A stretch of DNA of 64,000 bases from Methylophilus sp. 5 (GCF_000515275.1 NZ_KI911560.1:1736001-1800000); one strand, 5' to 3'; shown: positions 18,549-27,990, numbered from the stretch's first letter. Numbers and translations: made by a program. The notes: generated by a model from the letters alone, not told the origin.

Positions 18549-18670
18549 ATCTTTAAACGAAACACAAAATGTTTTGTTTGATGGCTGGTTTAGTTGATTT
18601 TCAACGACTAGCATTGATTTCCTCCTGATCCAAACCCCCTTTTAACCCGCATTAGCGGGTTTCTTTTTTT
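18549..18670 (+). ncRNA. Candidate trans-acting small RNA
   Basis: About 120 bases lie between a -10-like TATACT and a classical Rho-independent terminator, with no open frame. The predicted RNA has an AT-rich hairpin (ACAAAA/TTTTGT near 18562-18577), a hairpin GTTGA-TTT-TCAAC at 18593-18605, then exposed pyrimidine-rich segments TTTCCTCCTG and AACCCCCTT, and ends in the terminator hairpin and T-run. CCTCC is complementary to the Shine-Dalgarno consensus, the usual seed type of small RNAs that block translation. No known RNA family was recognised. Expression and exact ends are not shown by the sequence. Confidence 0.4.
18644..18670 (+). terminator. Rho-independent terminator without an upstream gene
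   Basis: AACCCGC (18644-18650), loop ATTA, GCGGGTT (18655-18661), then TCTTTTTTT. A second strong terminator about 260 bases after that of dnaJ implies a separate short transcript between them. Confidence 0.85.
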
Positions 18671-18796
18671 CTACCTGTGCTTTTTGACCAGTGACGCGCT
18701 CGCGAGCAGGGTGGTCTACGCTGGCAACATCGTTTATGATGACATGCATCGTATGCAGCCTTTGATGTTTAACGCCGTGTCAGAGCAAACACTATC

Positions 18797-19588
18797 ATGT
18801 TGAAAATCGCTATTTTTAATCAAAAAGCAGGCGTGGGGTCTACCACCACTGCACTCAATCTGGCTGCTGCCAGCCAACGTAAAAAACGCCAGGTCGCCTT
18901 GCTGGATATGGATCCGCAAGCCAGGCTCACTGAGATATACAAGCATACCGGCCTTGATGTAAAACAGCATTTGTTCAAGTTTTATCAGGAGGCGACGCCG
19001 CTGGATGCGCTGTGCCAGCCTTTGCGCAATGGCTTGCAATTGATCCCGGCTAACTCTGAATTAATGAAAGTGGATTCACAGTTTGGCCGTGGCCCAGTGA
19101 CCTTGAGTAAGCTCGGGCAGGGCTTGGCTGCATTGGCGACAACGCAACCAGGGTTGGAAGTTGTGATGGATTGCTGCCCGTGTGTGGGTGTGATTTCACT
19201 GAGTGCCGTGTTTGCCAGCGACCTGGTGCTGGTGCCGGTTTCGGCTGACTATTTGTCTATTCATTCTGCAGTCAAAATGGATAAAGCGCTGAATGCTTTG
19301 CAGCCAGTATTAAAACGGAAAATACAGCGTCGCTATTTGCTGACGCGTGCCGATAAGCGCAAGGCCATGACCGTTGAAGTAGAGCAAGAGATGCGCCGCC
19401 TGTTTGGCAGTGAGGTGCTACTCAGCAAAATCCATGAACATACGGCCTTGGCCGAGAGTGCGCGCATGGGGCAACATGTGTTTGAGTATGATGCCGAGAG
19501 CGCTGCCGCACAAGATTACATGGCTTTGTATTTTGAATTGCAGGATGTCATCAAGCAATTGCCGCACTTGGAGCGATTGGCCGCTTGA
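18797..19588 (+). CDS. ParA/MinD-like ATPase family protein with an altered P-loop
   Basis: A 263-residue protein of the ParA family by overall pattern: FNQKAGVGSTTTALNLAAA at the N-terminus, LLDMDPQARLTEIY (Walker A' type), VVMDCCPCVGVISL and DLVLVPVSADYLSIHSA. The family normally has KGGVGKTT at the P-loop. Here the first Lys is kept (K10) but the second is Ser15, and the second Gly is Ala11. The usual phosphate-binding Lys is therefore missing, and nucleotide binding or hydrolysis may be altered. There is no parB gene beside it, so it is an orphan; partition, cellulose/polar localisation or other positioning roles are all possible. It converges on corA. Confidence 0.75.
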   Translation: MLKIAIFNQKAGVGSTTTALNLAAASQRKKRQVALLDMDPQARLTEIYKHTGLDVKQHLFKFYQEATPLDALCQPLRNGLQLIPANSELMKVDSQFGRGPVTLSKLGQGLAALATTQPGLEVVMDCCPCVGVISLSAVFASDLVLVPVSADYLSIHSAVKMDKALNALQPVLKRKIQRRYLLTRADKRKAMTVEVEQEMRRLFGSEVLLSKIHEHTALAESARMGQHVFEYDAESAAAQDYMALYFELQDVIKQLPHLERLAA

Positions 19589-19590
19589 TG

Positions 19591-20682
19591 CTAAGACTCG
19601 CGGCGACTACTTAACCATTGCCGTCGCCAAAACACTAGCAGCATCGCCACAGCAATCAATAACATCATCAAGATTGCCCACCAAAAACCATTGGGGTCTT
19701 TAAGCCACGGCATCTCGTTAAAATTCATGCCAAAAATACCGGCAATCAGCGTGGCAGGCATAAACAGCATGGCGACCACCGTCAGTGCGCGCACCTCAAG
19801 GTTCACCCGCTGGCTCAGGCTGGTCATATAAATATCCATCAGGCCACTTAAAGTGTCGCGGATCGCCTCCAGGGACTCGGTAAAATGCACCGTATGGTCA
19901 TAGAGGTCGCGCAAATAAGGTAGCGTTTGTGGGCTAAAAAAGCCGTGCTCATTGCGAATCAGACTATTAAGCACTTCACGCAGTGGCCACACGGCGCGCC
20001 GTAATTGTATGGTGACGTGCTTCAGTCGGTGAATATTCTGTAAGTCTTCAGGGCTGGGGCGGTCTAGCAGGTGGTTTTCCAGTTGCTCGGCATCGTCATT
20101 AATCGCTTCCAATACCTGAAAGTAGCGCTCCATTAAACTATCCAGCAGCGCATAGCATAAATAGTCAGGGCCGCTTTGGCGCAGCAGGGCTTGGCCCTGG
20201 CGCAAGCGTTCACGCACCGGTTCAAAGCTGCCAGATGGCCTTTCCTGAAAAGTAAGTAGCCACTCACGCCCTAATGCCATGCTGATCTGCTCTGAGCTGA
20301 CGCTCATGCTTTCTGTGTCGTAGTAAAACAAGCGTGTTTCCAGAAACAGATAGTCAGGGTAGGTGTCGAGTTTTGGCCGCTGCTCAGTGTTTAAAATATC
20401 ATCCAGCACCAGCGGGTGCAGCTTGAAGCGGCGGGCAACCGCTTGCAACAATGGGATATCAAGCACGCCATGTACATTAATCCACGCCACATGGTCGGCG
20501 GGTGGTTGCCAGTTCACAATCTCCTGCATAGTGAGTTGGGCTGACAGAATATCTTGCGTGTTGTAGCAAATCTTATGGATACAAGCCGCTGGCAAAGGCG
20601 GGCCTGCAGGGGTTTCCTCCAGTGCAGGATTATCAGCACCCAGCAGTCTGTGCTTGCGGTGCGTATGTTTACGTTTTGCCAT
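19591..20682 (-). CDS. corA: CorA family magnesium/divalent cation transporter
   Basis: A protein of about 363 residues. The soluble N-terminal domain is followed by a long helix with Arg/Leu patterns (YMTSLSQRVNLEVRALTVVA), then two membrane helices at the C-terminus joined by the signature loop GMN (GIFGMNFNEMPW). CorA forms pentameric channels for Mg2+ (also Co2+, Ni2+). The frame extends upstream into aroC on the other strand and is rejected there. The ATG at 20682 has TGAG six bases upstream; an ATG at 20688 is in frame and nearly equivalent. The N-terminal HTHRKHR segment is an addition. It is divergent from aroC. Confidence 0.93.
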   Translation of the reverse strand: MAKRKHTHRKHRLLGADNPALEETPAGPPLPAACIHKICYNTQDILSAQLTMQEIVNWQPPADHVAWINVHGVLDIPLLQAVARRFKLHPLVLDDILNTEQRPKLDTYPDYLFLETRLFYYDTESMSVSSEQISMALGREWLLTFQERPSGSFEPVRERLRQGQALLRQSGPDYLCYALLDSLMERYFQVLEAINDDAEQLENHLLDRPSPEDLQNIHRLKHVTIQLRRAVWPLREVLNSLIRNEHGFFSPQTLPYLRDLYDHTVHFTESLEAIRDTLSGLMDIYMTSLSQRVNLEVRALTVVAMLFMPATLIAGIFGMNFNEMPWLKDPNGFWWAILMMLLIAVAMLLVFWRRQWLSSRRES

Positions 20683-20803
20683 TGTCATCTCAGGTAAAAA
20701 TGCCGCTCCAGCATAAGCGTTCACTGGCCGGAAATCAACCCGCGAACAGGTGGCTGGCCAGTCTATGCTAAAATAAACAAAATTATTGAGTGGGAAAAAA
20801 CGC

Positions 20804-21895
20804 ATGTCTGGCAATACCATCGGCACCTTGTTTACCTTGACCTCATTTGGTGAGTCACACGGCCCTGGCATTGGCGGCATTGTGGATGGTTGCCCACCGG
20901 GCCTGGAGCTGACCGCCGCTGACTTGCAAATTGACCTTGATCGCCGCAAGCCTGGCACGTCACGCCATGTGACCCAGCGCGCAGAGGCTGACGAAGTGGA
21001 AATCTTGTCTGGTGTATTTGAAGGCAAAACCACAGGTACGCCCATCGGTTTGCTCATTCGCAACACAGACCAGCGCTCGCAAGACTACAGCAAGATTATG
21101 GATACCTTCCGCCCTGGTCATGCGGATTATACCTACACCCAAAAATATGGCATTCGCGATTACCGTGGCGGTGGTCGCTCCAGTGCACGTGAAACTGCCG
21201 TGCGTGTGGCGGCGGGTGCCATTGCCAAAAAATGGCTCAAGCAGCAATATGGCGTGCAGATTCGCGGCTACTTAAGCCAGATCGGCGACATTAAAGTGCC
21301 ATTTGTGAGCTGGGATGCGTTGTCACAAGAAGGTAACGCCTTCTTTTCACCCAATGTTGAGATTCTGCCGCAGCTGGAAGCCTATATGGACCAAGTCCGC
21401 AGTGAGCGTGACTCAGTTGGCGCGCAGATTACTGTGGTCGCAGAAAAAGTGCCCGTTGGTTTGGGTGAGCCGGTATTTGACCGCCTGGATGCCGACATTG
21501 CACATGCCATGATGGGCATCAACGCCGTGAAGGGTGTGGAAATCGGTGCCGGATTTGATTCGATTGCGCAGCGCGGCAGTGTACACAGCGATGAACTGAC
21601 GCCACAAGGCTTTGCCACCAACCATGCCGGCGGCATTTTGGGCGGTATTTCCAGCGGCCAGGATATTGTCGTTAATGTCGCATTCAAGCCGACCTCCAGC
21701 ATCCCGCAACAACGTCATTCCATCAATCAGGCGGGTGAGGCGGTGATGATGCAAACCACTGGCCGCCACGATCCGTGTGTGGGCATCCGCGCCACGCCGA
21801 TTGTAGAAGCCATGCTGGCACTGGTGCTGATGGATCATGCCTTACGCAACCGTGGCCAGAATGCGGACGTGCATTCCAGGGTGCCAACACTGTAA
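20804..21895 (+). CDS. aroC: Chorismate synthase AroC
   Basis: A 363-residue FMN-dependent enzyme making chorismate from EPSP, the last common step of aromatic amino acid synthesis. Signatures are [18 protein letters not shown] near the N-terminus, [25 protein letters not shown] and the C-terminal [19 protein letters not shown]. The ATG at 20804 follows GTGGGAAA; six extra upstream codons are unsupported. The next gene, an MFS transporter, starts 57 bases later. Confidence 0.97.
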   Translation: MSGNTIGTLFTLTSFGESHGPGIGGIVDGCPPGLELTAADLQIDLDRRKPGTSRHVTQRAEADEVEILSGVFEGKTTGTPIGLLIRNTDQRSQDYSKIMDTFRPGHADYTYTQKYGIRDYRGGGRSSARETAVRVAAGAIAKKWLKQQYGVQIRGYLSQIGDIKVPFVSWDALSQEGNAFFSPNVEILPQLEAYMDQVRSERDSVGAQITVVAEKVPVGLGEPVFDRLDADIAHAMMGINAVKGVEIGAGFDSIAQRGSVHSDELTPQGFATNHAGGILGGISSGQDIVVNVAFKPTSSIPQQRHSINQAGEAVMMQTTGRHDPCVGIRATPIVEAMLALVLMDHALRNRGQNADVHSRVPTL

Positions 21896-21952
21896 CCACC
21901 ATCATCGCCCAGGTTTGCACTTGGGCGATATTGACCAACGCGCGAGTATTTC

Positions 21953-23125
21953 ATGAGTCACGCCTTACACTTCAATCTCTCGCGCTTCTATTTCATCTAC
22001 TACTTTTTTGTCGGCGCATTTGTCCCTTACTGGGGCTTGTATCTCACCGCAGAATCTTTTTCCCCAGCAGATATTGGCATATTGATGTCGCTGTTTCAGC
22101 TCAGCCGCATTATTGCGCCTAATTTGTGGGGCTGGCTGGCAGACCATACCAAGCAACGGGTGCGCTGGATACGCACCACGGCTTTTTTGGGCTTGCTAGG
22201 CTTTATCGCCATTTTCTGGGCGCATGATTTCACTACCATGTTTGTGGTGATGATTGCCCTCAGCTTGTTTACCAGCTCAACCTTACCGCTGTCAGAATCA
22301 TTGGTGCTGGCACATTTGGCAAGCACCAATGGCCATTACAGCAAAATCCGGTTATGGGGCTCGTGGGGGTTTATTGTGGCCTCGGTGCTGTTAGGATATT
22401 TAACCGACTGGTTTGGCATTGGTAGCTTGCTCTGGTTTATTTTGCTGGTGCAATGCACGCTGTTTGGCCTGACCTGGAAACTGCCAGAAGCCCACGTGCC
22501 AGCACATGCGCATGATGATTTTTCGGTATGGCAGATTTTAAAGCAACCGGCGGTGCTGTCGCTGTTGATAGGCTGCGCCATGATGGTGACAGCGCATGGC
22601 CTGATGTATAACTTTTACTCCATCTACCTGGCTGAGCATGGCTATAGCAAAGGCATGATAGGCTGGTTGTGGGCGCTGGGCGTGATTTGCGAGATTGGTA
22701 TTTTTATCAAAATGCCGTGGATCATGGCGCGCTTTAAACTCAAAACCATTTTGTTGACCAGCCTGCTCATAGGCGTGGTGCGCTTCACCATGATGGGCCA
22801 GGTGCCGGACCAACTCTGGCTGTTGTTGTTGGCGCAAACCATGCATGCTTTTACCTTTGGCAGTTTTCATGCTGCCTCGGTCGAGGTGGTCACGCACTAC
22901 TTTAATGGCCGTCATCAGGCCAAAGGGCAGGCCATTTACAATAGCGTGGCGTATGGCGTGGGTGGTGCGCTGGGTGGTTTGTTGGGCGGCTTTGCGTTGG
23001 AATATTTAGGCGGGCAGTTAACGTTTACGCTGGCGGCGTTGTTTCCGTTATTGGGTGCGATTGTGGTGGCCGCTGGTTTGCGCTTATCGCAGCCATACGC
23101 GCGCCAGGGCATGTTTAGCCATTGA
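21953..23125 (+). CDS. MFS transporter, phenylpropionate-permease (HcaT)-like
   Basis: A 390-residue protein with about 12 hydrophobic segments and the beginning LSRFYFIYYFFVGAFVPYWGLYL, characteristic of the HcaT-like branch of the major facilitator superfamily. Other family features are PNLWGWLADHTKQRVRW (loop 2-3, motif A-like) and FGSFHAASVEVVTHYFNGRHQAKGQA. It is an inner-membrane permease; the substrate cannot be read from the sequence, and the HcaT name should not be taken as proof of phenylpropionate uptake. It follows aroC and ends at a strong bidirectional terminator. Confidence 0.88.
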   Translation: MSHALHFNLSRFYFIYYFFVGAFVPYWGLYLTAESFSPADIGILMSLFQLSRIIAPNLWGWLADHTKQRVRWIRTTAFLGLLGFIAIFWAHDFTTMFVVMIALSLFTSSTLPLSESLVLAHLASTNGHYSKIRLWGSWGFIVASVLLGYLTDWFGIGSLLWFILLVQCTLFGLTWKLPEAHVPAHAHDDFSVWQILKQPAVLSLLIGCAMMVTAHGLMYNFYSIYLAEHGYSKGMIGWLWALGVICEIGIFIKMPWIMARFKLKTILLTSLLIGVVRFTMMGQVPDQLWLLLLAQTMHAFTFGSFHAASVEVVTHYFNGRHQAKGQAIYNSVAYGVGGALGGLLGGFALEYLGGQLTFTLAALFPLLGAIVVAAGLRLSQPYARQGMFSH

Positions 23126-23132
23126 TGTGATC

Positions 23133-23166
23133 AAATAAAATAGCCCGCATGCGGGCTATTTTATTT
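23133..23166. terminator. Bidirectional terminator (34-bp perfect palindrome)
   Basis: Two 17-base arms meet at the centre 23149/23150 (GCCCGCATGCGGGC core flanked by AT-rich ends), giving a GC stem with A-rich and T-rich flanks on both strands. It ends the MFS transcript and could end transcription from folE2 on the other strand. Confidence 0.9.
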
Positions 23167-23180
23167 GGATAACAAGCTTA

Positions 23181-23249
23181 TTAGTTCACTCGTTTATCGC
23201 GTTCAATCAGGGCATAGGCGCTGTGATTGTGAATACTCTCAAAGTTTTA
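23181..23249 (-). pseudogene. Displaced second 3' end of folE2 (21-codon relic)
   Basis: Read on the minus strand this stretch is [21 protein letters not shown] followed by a stop codon and preceded directly by a stop codon. It matches the last 21 residues of the FolE2 protein encoded just upstream (on the minus strand) at 20 of 21 positions, while 14 of the 63 bases differ, nearly all silent. The last seven codons on the 5' side are identical in DNA. It is a fragment of a diverged folE2 copy, not an independent gene. Confidence 0.85.
23227..23248 (-). repeat. 22-bp direct repeat, copy in the folE2 relic
   Basis: This 22-base segment (plus strand begins TTGTGAATACT) is identical to 23362-23383 inside folE2, in the same orientation and 135 bases away. 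It is the longest identical run between the two folE2 ends and abuts the point where similarity stops. Confidence 0.9.
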
Positions 23250-23267
23250 GTTTCGGCCACTACGTTT

Positions 23268-23286
23268 AACTTTGCCAAGCAAAGTT
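23268..23286. repeat. Inverted repeat between the two folE2 ends
   Basis: AACTTTGC and GCAAAGTT are perfect eight-base arms around CAA. It lies in the 70-base spacer of unknown origin between the relic and folE2. No T-run follows on either strand, so a terminator is unlikely. Confidence 0.6.
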
Positions 23287-23315
23287 AGCCTGCACTGAAA
23301 CTTTGTCAAAACAGG

Positions 23316-24122
23316 TTACTGAACGCGTTTGTCTCTTTCGATCAAGGCGTATGCACTATGGTTGTGAATACTCTCAAAGTTTTCTGATTCAACCACATAT
23401 TTCACAATGCGTTTTTCATCATTGAGCTGTGCTGCCACATCACGCACCATGTCTTCGACAAATTTTGGATTGTCATACGCGCGCTCAGTGACAAATTTCT
23501 CGTCCGGGCGTTTGAGCAAGCCATACAGCTGGCAAGAGGCCTGATCTTCAATCAGGGTAATCAGGTCTTCCAGCCACATAAACTCATTTAGCAGTGCAGT
23601 CACGGTCACATGTGAGCGCTGGTTATGCGCGCCGTAGTTCGAAATCTTTTTGCTGCAAGGGCACAAGCTCGTTACCGGCACCATTACCTGCACGGTGATT
23701 TCAAAGTGACCATTTTTGATTTCGCCAATAAAAGTCACTTCGTAGTCGAGCAGGCTTTTGACGCCAGAAACCGGCGCTGCCTTATTGATAAAGTAAGGGA
23801 AGCGCATTTCTACATAGCCGGACTCTGCTTCCAATCGCTCTACCATCTGACGCAGAATCGTTTCGAATGAGTCGATAGAAATCGCGTGCTCGTTCATGTT
23901 TAAAATCTCGACAAAACGAGACATGTGCGTGCCTTTGAAGTTGTGCGGCAAATGCACATACATATCAAACATGGCAACAGTATGTTGCTCACCACCGGTT
24001 TTGTCTTTGACAATGACTGGATGACGTATAGATTTGATACCGACTTTGTTGATGTCCAGCCTACGCACATCGGGCGTATTCTGCACATCTTCTATCGTTG
24101 TGGGGATCACGGGTTGATTCAT
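23316..24122 (-). CDS. folE2: GTP cyclohydrolase I type 2 (FolE2)
   Basis: A 268-residue type IB GTP cyclohydrolase that makes dihydroneopterin triphosphate for folate. The family pattern is clear: [43 protein letters not shown] (metal-binding Cys) and RSHVTV. FolE2 can use metals other than zinc and often serves cells under zinc limitation. It lies 49 bases after dxs on the same strand. Its 3' end exists in a second, diverged copy downstream, so the present C-terminus may have been acquired by recombination. Confidence 0.96.
   Translation of the reverse strand: MNQPVIPTTIEDVQNTPDVRRLDINKVGIKSIRHPVIVKDKTGGEQHTVAMFDMYVHLPHNFKGTHMSRFVEILNMNEHAISIDSFETILRQMVERLEAESGYVEMRFPYFINKAAPVSGVKSLLDYEVTFIGEIKNGHFEITVQVMVPVTSLCPCSKKISNYGAHNQRSHVTVTALLNEFMWLEDLITLIEDQASCQLYGLLKRPDEKFVTERAYDNPKFVEDMVRDVAAQLNDEKRIVKYVVESENFESIHNHSAYALIERDKRVQ
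23362..23383 (-). repeat. 22-bp direct repeat, copy inside folE2
   Basis: Partner of 23227-23248. It covers the folE2 codons for about ENFESIHN near the C-terminus. Confidence 0.9.
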
Positions 24123-24171
24123 CAGGGTTCCATCGCGGGCTTTCCCGCCTGTTAATTAATAGTTGAGTTTA

Positions 24172-26016
24172 CTACTCGGAAATTAATTTCTCAATAGCAT
24201 ACATAATACCGTTCTTGTCTAGACCACATTCTGTCAGCATAGTTTCGTGGTTACCGTGCTCAATAAATTGGTCAGGCAAACCCAGGCAGCGGATAGGTTT
24301 AGCCAGGCCATGTGCTTGCAAGCATTCCATTACCGCCGCACCCGCGCCACCCATTAATGCGTTTTCTTCCACGGTGAGTAGGTAATCGTGCGTGCGCGCC
24401 ATCTCTAGTACCATTGCTTCGTCGAGCGGCTTGATAAACCGCATATTCACTACGCTGGCATTGAGCGTTTCTGCGGCTTGCAGCGCCGCTTGCAGCATGC
24501 TGCCAAAGGCCAAAATCGCCACTTTTTTACCTTGGCGCAGCAACTGTGCCTTACCAATGGGCAGTGACTCCAGTGCCTGAGAAATGCTTGCGCCTATGCC
24601 GCTACCACGCGGGTAACGTACAGCAGCCGTGCCAGGGTAATGATAGCCAGTAGTCAGCATTTGGCGGCACTCGTTTTCATCGCTAGGCGCCATGATGACA
24701 ATATTGGGGATGCAACGCATAAAGCTTAAATCAAAGCTGCCTGCGTGCGTCGGGCCATCGGCGCCCACCAGGCCAGCACGGTCTATTGCCAGTAAAACAT
24801 CTAACTCTTGCAATGCAATGTCATGAATCAATTGGTCATAGGCGCGCTGCAAAAAGGTGGAGTAAATCGCGACTACTGGTTTTAGGCCGTCGCAAGCCAT
24901 GCCTGCGGCAAATGTCAGTGCATGCTGCTCGGCAATGCCCACGTCAAAATAGCGTTGCGGATAAGCCTCAGCAAAACGGTTGAGGCCGGAGCCGTCACAC
25001 ATGGCGGGCGTGATGCCAACCAGTTTGTCATCGGCGGCGGCCATATCGACCAGCCAGTCACCAAAAATCTGCGTGTAAGTGGGGCGCTCATTACTGCTCA
25101 GGCTATGGCCGTTTTGCGGGTCAAACTTGCTCACGCCATGGTATTTGTTCGGGTTATCTTCAGCCGGGCTGTAGCCTTTGCCTTTTTGTGTCACCACATG
25201 CAAAAACTGTGGGCCTTGCAACTGGCGGATATTGCCTAGCGTATCCATCAGTGTGTCGATGTCATGGCCGTCAATCGGGCCAATATAATTAAAGCCAAAT
25301 TCTTCAAACAGGGTGCCCGGCGTGACCATGCCTTTGGCGTGCTCTTCGGCGCGGCGTGCAAATTCTTTGACTGGCGGCATGATGTCCAGCACTTTTTTAC
25401 CGCTGCGGCGCACGCTGTCATACAGCTTGCCCGACATTAGGCGCGCCAGGTAGTTATTGAGCGCCCCAACGTTGTTGGAGATGCTCATGTCGTTGTCATT
25501 AAGAATCACCAGGATGTTGGTGTCCATGTCCCCGGCATTGTTCAAGGCTTCAAACGCCATGCCTGCGGTCATGGCGCCATCGCCAATAATCGCGACGCTA
25601 CGGCGGTTGGAGCCTTGCGCTTTGGCCGCAACGGCCATGCCTAATGCCGCAGAAATCGAGGTGCTTGAGTGGCCAGTGCCAAAAGTGTCGTACTCACTCT
25701 CGTCACGCTTGGGGAACCCGGCAATGCCGCCTGCTTTGCGTAAGTGAGCCATCGCTTCGCGGCGGCCAGTCAGAATTTTGTGCGGGTAGGTTTGGTGGCC
25801 AACATCCCATACCAGGCGGTCGTCTGGCGTGTTGTAGATGTAATGCAGTGCGATAGTGAGCTCAACCACGCCCAGGTTAGAGGCCAGATGCCCGCCTGTT
25901 TGTGACACGCTCTGAATCAGAAAAGCGCGTAATTCTGCGGCCAGTACTTTTAGTTGTGACCGCTCAAGCGTGCGCAGATCGGTAGGGGATTGAATACGGG
26001 ACAGCAGCGAAGTCAT
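24172..26016 (-). CDS. dxs: 1-deoxy-D-xylulose-5-phosphate synthase (Dxs)
   Basis: A 614-residue thiamine-diphosphate enzyme that joins pyruvate and glyceraldehyde-3-phosphate, the first step of the MEP isoprenoid route. Motifs include [17 protein letters not shown], the ThDP-binding [18 protein letters not shown], the second-domain [12 protein letters not shown] and [15 protein letters not shown]. It starts two bases after the ispA stop, so both are translated from the same message; xseB-ispA-dxs is a common operon in Proteobacteria. Confidence 0.97.
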   Translation of the reverse strand: MTSLLSRIQSPTDLRTLERSQLKVLAAELRAFLIQSVSQTGGHLASNLGVVELTIALHYIYNTPDDRLVWDVGHQTYPHKILTGRREAMAHLRKAGGIAGFPKRDESEYDTFGTGHSSTSISAALGMAVAAKAQGSNRRSVAIIGDGAMTAGMAFEALNNAGDMDTNILVILNDNDMSISNNVGALNNYLARLMSGKLYDSVRRSGKKVLDIMPPVKEFARRAEEHAKGMVTPGTLFEEFGFNYIGPIDGHDIDTLMDTLGNIRQLQGPQFLHVVTQKGKGYSPAEDNPNKYHGVSKFDPQNGHSLSSNERPTYTQIFGDWLVDMAAADDKLVGITPAMCDGSGLNRFAEAYPQRYFDVGIAEQHALTFAAGMACDGLKPVVAIYSTFLQRAYDQLIHDIALQELDVLLAIDRAGLVGADGPTHAGSFDLSFMRCIPNIVIMAPSDENECRQMLTTGYHYPGTAAVRYPRGSGIGASISQALESLPIGKAQLLRQGKKVAILAFGSMLQAALQAAETLNASVVNMRFIKPLDEAMVLEMARTHDYLLTVEENALMGGAGAAVMECLQAHGLAKPIRCLGLPDQFIEHGNHETMLTECGLDKNGIMYAIEKLISE

Positions 26017-26018
26017 GA

Positions 26019-26909
26019 TTAAAATGGGCGCTCACAAATAAATTTGGCAATGCCGCGCAGCGGATCTGCCTGCGGGCCAAAGCCAGCTAATAGCTGTAAT
26101 GTTTGCGCATACAAGGTGTTTACCAAGGCTTTTGCTTCTTCTAAGCCCAGCAAGCTGACGTAAGTCGATTTTTCTTGCAAGGCATCTTTGCCTGCGGTTT
26201 TGCCCAGTGTTTGTGTATCTGCGGTGGCATCCAAGATATCATCGACCACTTGAAATGCCAGCCCCATATGCTGGCTGTATTGTGTCAGGGTTGTTATGAG
26301 TTGCTTATCCGTCTGGTCCGCCGTATAGGCACCCAGTAACGCCGCCGCTTCAATCAGTGCGCCTGTTTTATATTGATGCATGGTTTCGAGTGCGTCACGC
26401 GATAAACGCTTGCCGGTGCTTTGCAAGTCTATGCTCTGGCCACCACACATGCCGCGTGAGCCGGTTGCTTTTGCCAGCACTTGCACCTGTTTTAAGGCTT
26501 GTGCCGCGTTTGTGTTGGCAATGCTTTCAAATGCCAGGCTTTGCAAAGCATCGCCAACCAGCAAAGCAGTCGCGTCATCATAGTGTTTGTGGCAACTGGG
26601 TTTGCCGCGGCGCAGGTCGTCATCGTCCATACACGGCATATCATCATGCACCAGCGAGAATGCGTGGATCAGCTCTACCGCTGCGGCTGCTGCATCTGCC
26701 GCCAAGGGCGTGGCGCCAGCCAACTCTGCTGCTGCATAGCTCAATAACGCGCGTACACGTTTACCGCCACCCAGCACTGCATAGCGCATGGCCTCGTGCA
26801 AGCGCTCGGGGAGTGTATCGTCACCAGGCAATGCGCGTGACAATACCTGTTCAACACGTTGCTGATGCAACGTGGCCCAATGATCAAACACAAAAACAGG
26901 GGGAGTCAT
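26019..26909 (-). CDS. ispA: Farnesyl diphosphate synthase (IspA)
   Basis: A 296-residue short-chain prenyltransferase that builds farnesyl diphosphate from IPP and DMAPP. The first Asp-rich motif is [10 protein letters not shown], the second is [24 protein letters not shown] and [10 protein letters not shown] are other family blocks. The insert between the first Asp pair and the next marks it as a bacterial type FPP synthase. It sits between xseB (27 bases upstream) and dxs. Confidence 0.96.
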   Translation of the reverse strand: MTPPVFVFDHWATLHQQRVEQVLSRALPGDDTLPERLHEAMRYAVLGGGKRVRALLSYAAAELAGATPLAADAAAAAVELIHAFSLVHDDMPCMDDDDLRRGKPSCHKHYDDATALLVGDALQSLAFESIANTNAAQALKQVQVLAKATGSRGMCGGQSIDLQSTGKRLSRDALETMHQYKTGALIEAAALLGAYTADQTDKQLITTLTQYSQHMGLAFQVVDDILDATADTQTLGKTAGKDALQEKSTYVSLLGLEEAKALVNTLYAQTLQLLAGFGPQADPLRGIAKFICERPF

Positions 26910-26936
26910 GAATAAAAACCAACCATCATCAACGCG

Positions 26937-27182
26937 TTAGTTCGCCTCAAATGGCGTCAGCTGTTGCTGCTGGTTTAAAATCATCACGGATTGTTCGGCT
27001 TGTTGCAGTGACGCCTGGCAAGCTTGCAGTAATTGCATGCCTTCGGTGTAAGCCGTTAATGCAGCCTCCAGCGGTAGCTCACCAGACTCCATGTTTTTAA
27101 CAATAGACTCCAGCGCGGCCAGTCGTTCAGCAAAGGTTTGTTGGTCATTCACCGCAGAGGGTGACTTTTTAGAAGCACTCAT
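26937..27182 (-). CDS. xseB: Exodeoxyribonuclease VII small subunit (XseB)
   Basis: An 81-residue, mostly helical protein. The family core is FAERLAALESIVKNMESGEL followed by PLEAALTAYTEGMQLLQACQ. Several XseB chains bind one XseA chain to form the nuclease that trims single-stranded DNA. It is the first gene of the xseB-ispA-dxs operon, as in E. coli. The partner xseA is not in the window. Confidence 0.95.
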   Translation of the reverse strand: MSASKKSPSAVNDQQTFAERLAALESIVKNMESGELPLEAALTAYTEGMQLLQACQASLQQAEQSVMILNQQQQLTPFEAN

Positions 27183-27263
27183 GAAAATAGGCCTGTTAAA
27201 ACGCCAGCTATTTTAACAAAACTCCCCAGTCTTGCGGGATTATTCTCAAGTGCGGCGCTAAGC

Positions 27264-27914
27264 TCAAGCAGGGAGCACGCGTAGCAAAAATTGGCGAATG
27301 TCGTTGATTTCTTCCTCGCAAACACTGTGTGGCATCTCATATTCATGCCACTCCAGCGGATAACCTGCCGCCTCTAGTGTTTGCCTCGACGATTGTGCTG
27401 TTGCCAGCGTAATCACACTGTCGTGCCGCCCGTGCGCCATCCAAATCGGACATTGTTTATTGGCCGGGTGTTGCGCCTGCTGTAATTGCTGCTTCAAGGG
27501 TAAGTAAGTGGATAACGCCAACACGCCCGCTAACGGTTGATTGAACCGCGTAGCCGTATGCAACGCCATCGCGCCACCTTGTGAAAACCCTGCTAGCAAA
27601 ATACGTTGCGAAGGAACGCCGCGCGCAATTTCTGTTTCAATCATGGCGTTAATTGTCAGTTGCATGCTATTGATGCCGGCCTCGTCTTGTGGGCTATCTG
27701 GCTGCAGGCCAATAATGTCATACCAGGCACGCATCTCGTAACCGTTGTTTAAAGTGACAGGCCGATAAGGCGCATGTGGCAAAATGAATTTAATATGCGG
27801 CAAGTTGAGCATCTGCACGACAGGCTCAAAGTCGTGACCGTCGGCGCCAAGGCCGTGCATCCAGATGATGCATGCGTCTTTCGCTTGTGGATGTTTAATG
27901 ATGCTTTCTAACAC
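27264..27914 (-). CDS. Alpha/beta hydrolase, carboxylesterase/phospholipase family
   Basis: A 216-residue serine hydrolase. The nucleophile motif GFSQGG is near residue 110, the Asp lies in HGRHDSVIT and the His in YEMPHSVCEEE, giving a full triad. WMHGLGADGHDFEPVV near the N-terminus supplies the oxyanion loop typical of acyl-protein-thioesterase-like carboxylesterases. Likely a cytoplasmic esterase of small acyl esters; the substrate is unknown. It has no signal peptide and stands alone between xseB and the pilin genes. Confidence 0.9.
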   Translation of the reverse strand: MLESIIKHPQAKDACIIWMHGLGADGHDFEPVVQMLNLPHIKFILPHAPYRPVTLNNGYEMRAWYDIIGLQPDSPQDEAGINSMQLTINAMIETEIARGVPSQRILLAGFSQGGAMALHTATRFNQPLAGVLALSTYLPLKQQLQQAQHPANKQCPIWMAHGRHDSVITLATAQSSRQTLEAAGYPLEWHEYEMPHSVCEEEINDIRQFLLRVLPA

Positions 27915-27990
27915 TTTATATGCCTAGTTTTATGACCGCTGAAGTTTAGCAAAAAAAGAATGGTTATTCGAGTTGAGGTTAAATTTAAAG

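Larger units (their letters stand above)
18401..18796. other. Gene-free stretch between dnaJ and the ParA-like gene
   Basis: No credible protein-coding frame is present on either strand. The stretch is AT-rich to about 18540 and then holds a TATACT element, two small hairpins, C-rich single-stranded-looking segments and a strong terminator ending at 18670, which together suggest a small RNA. From 18671 to 18796 nothing is recognised beyond the probable leader of the ParA-like gene. Confidence 0.5.

Noticed and set aside
23261..23290. Integron attC-like site between the two folE2 ends
   Set aside because: GTTTAAC fits one core half, but the facing half GTTAGCC does not fit GTTRRRY, and no cassette or integrase is present.
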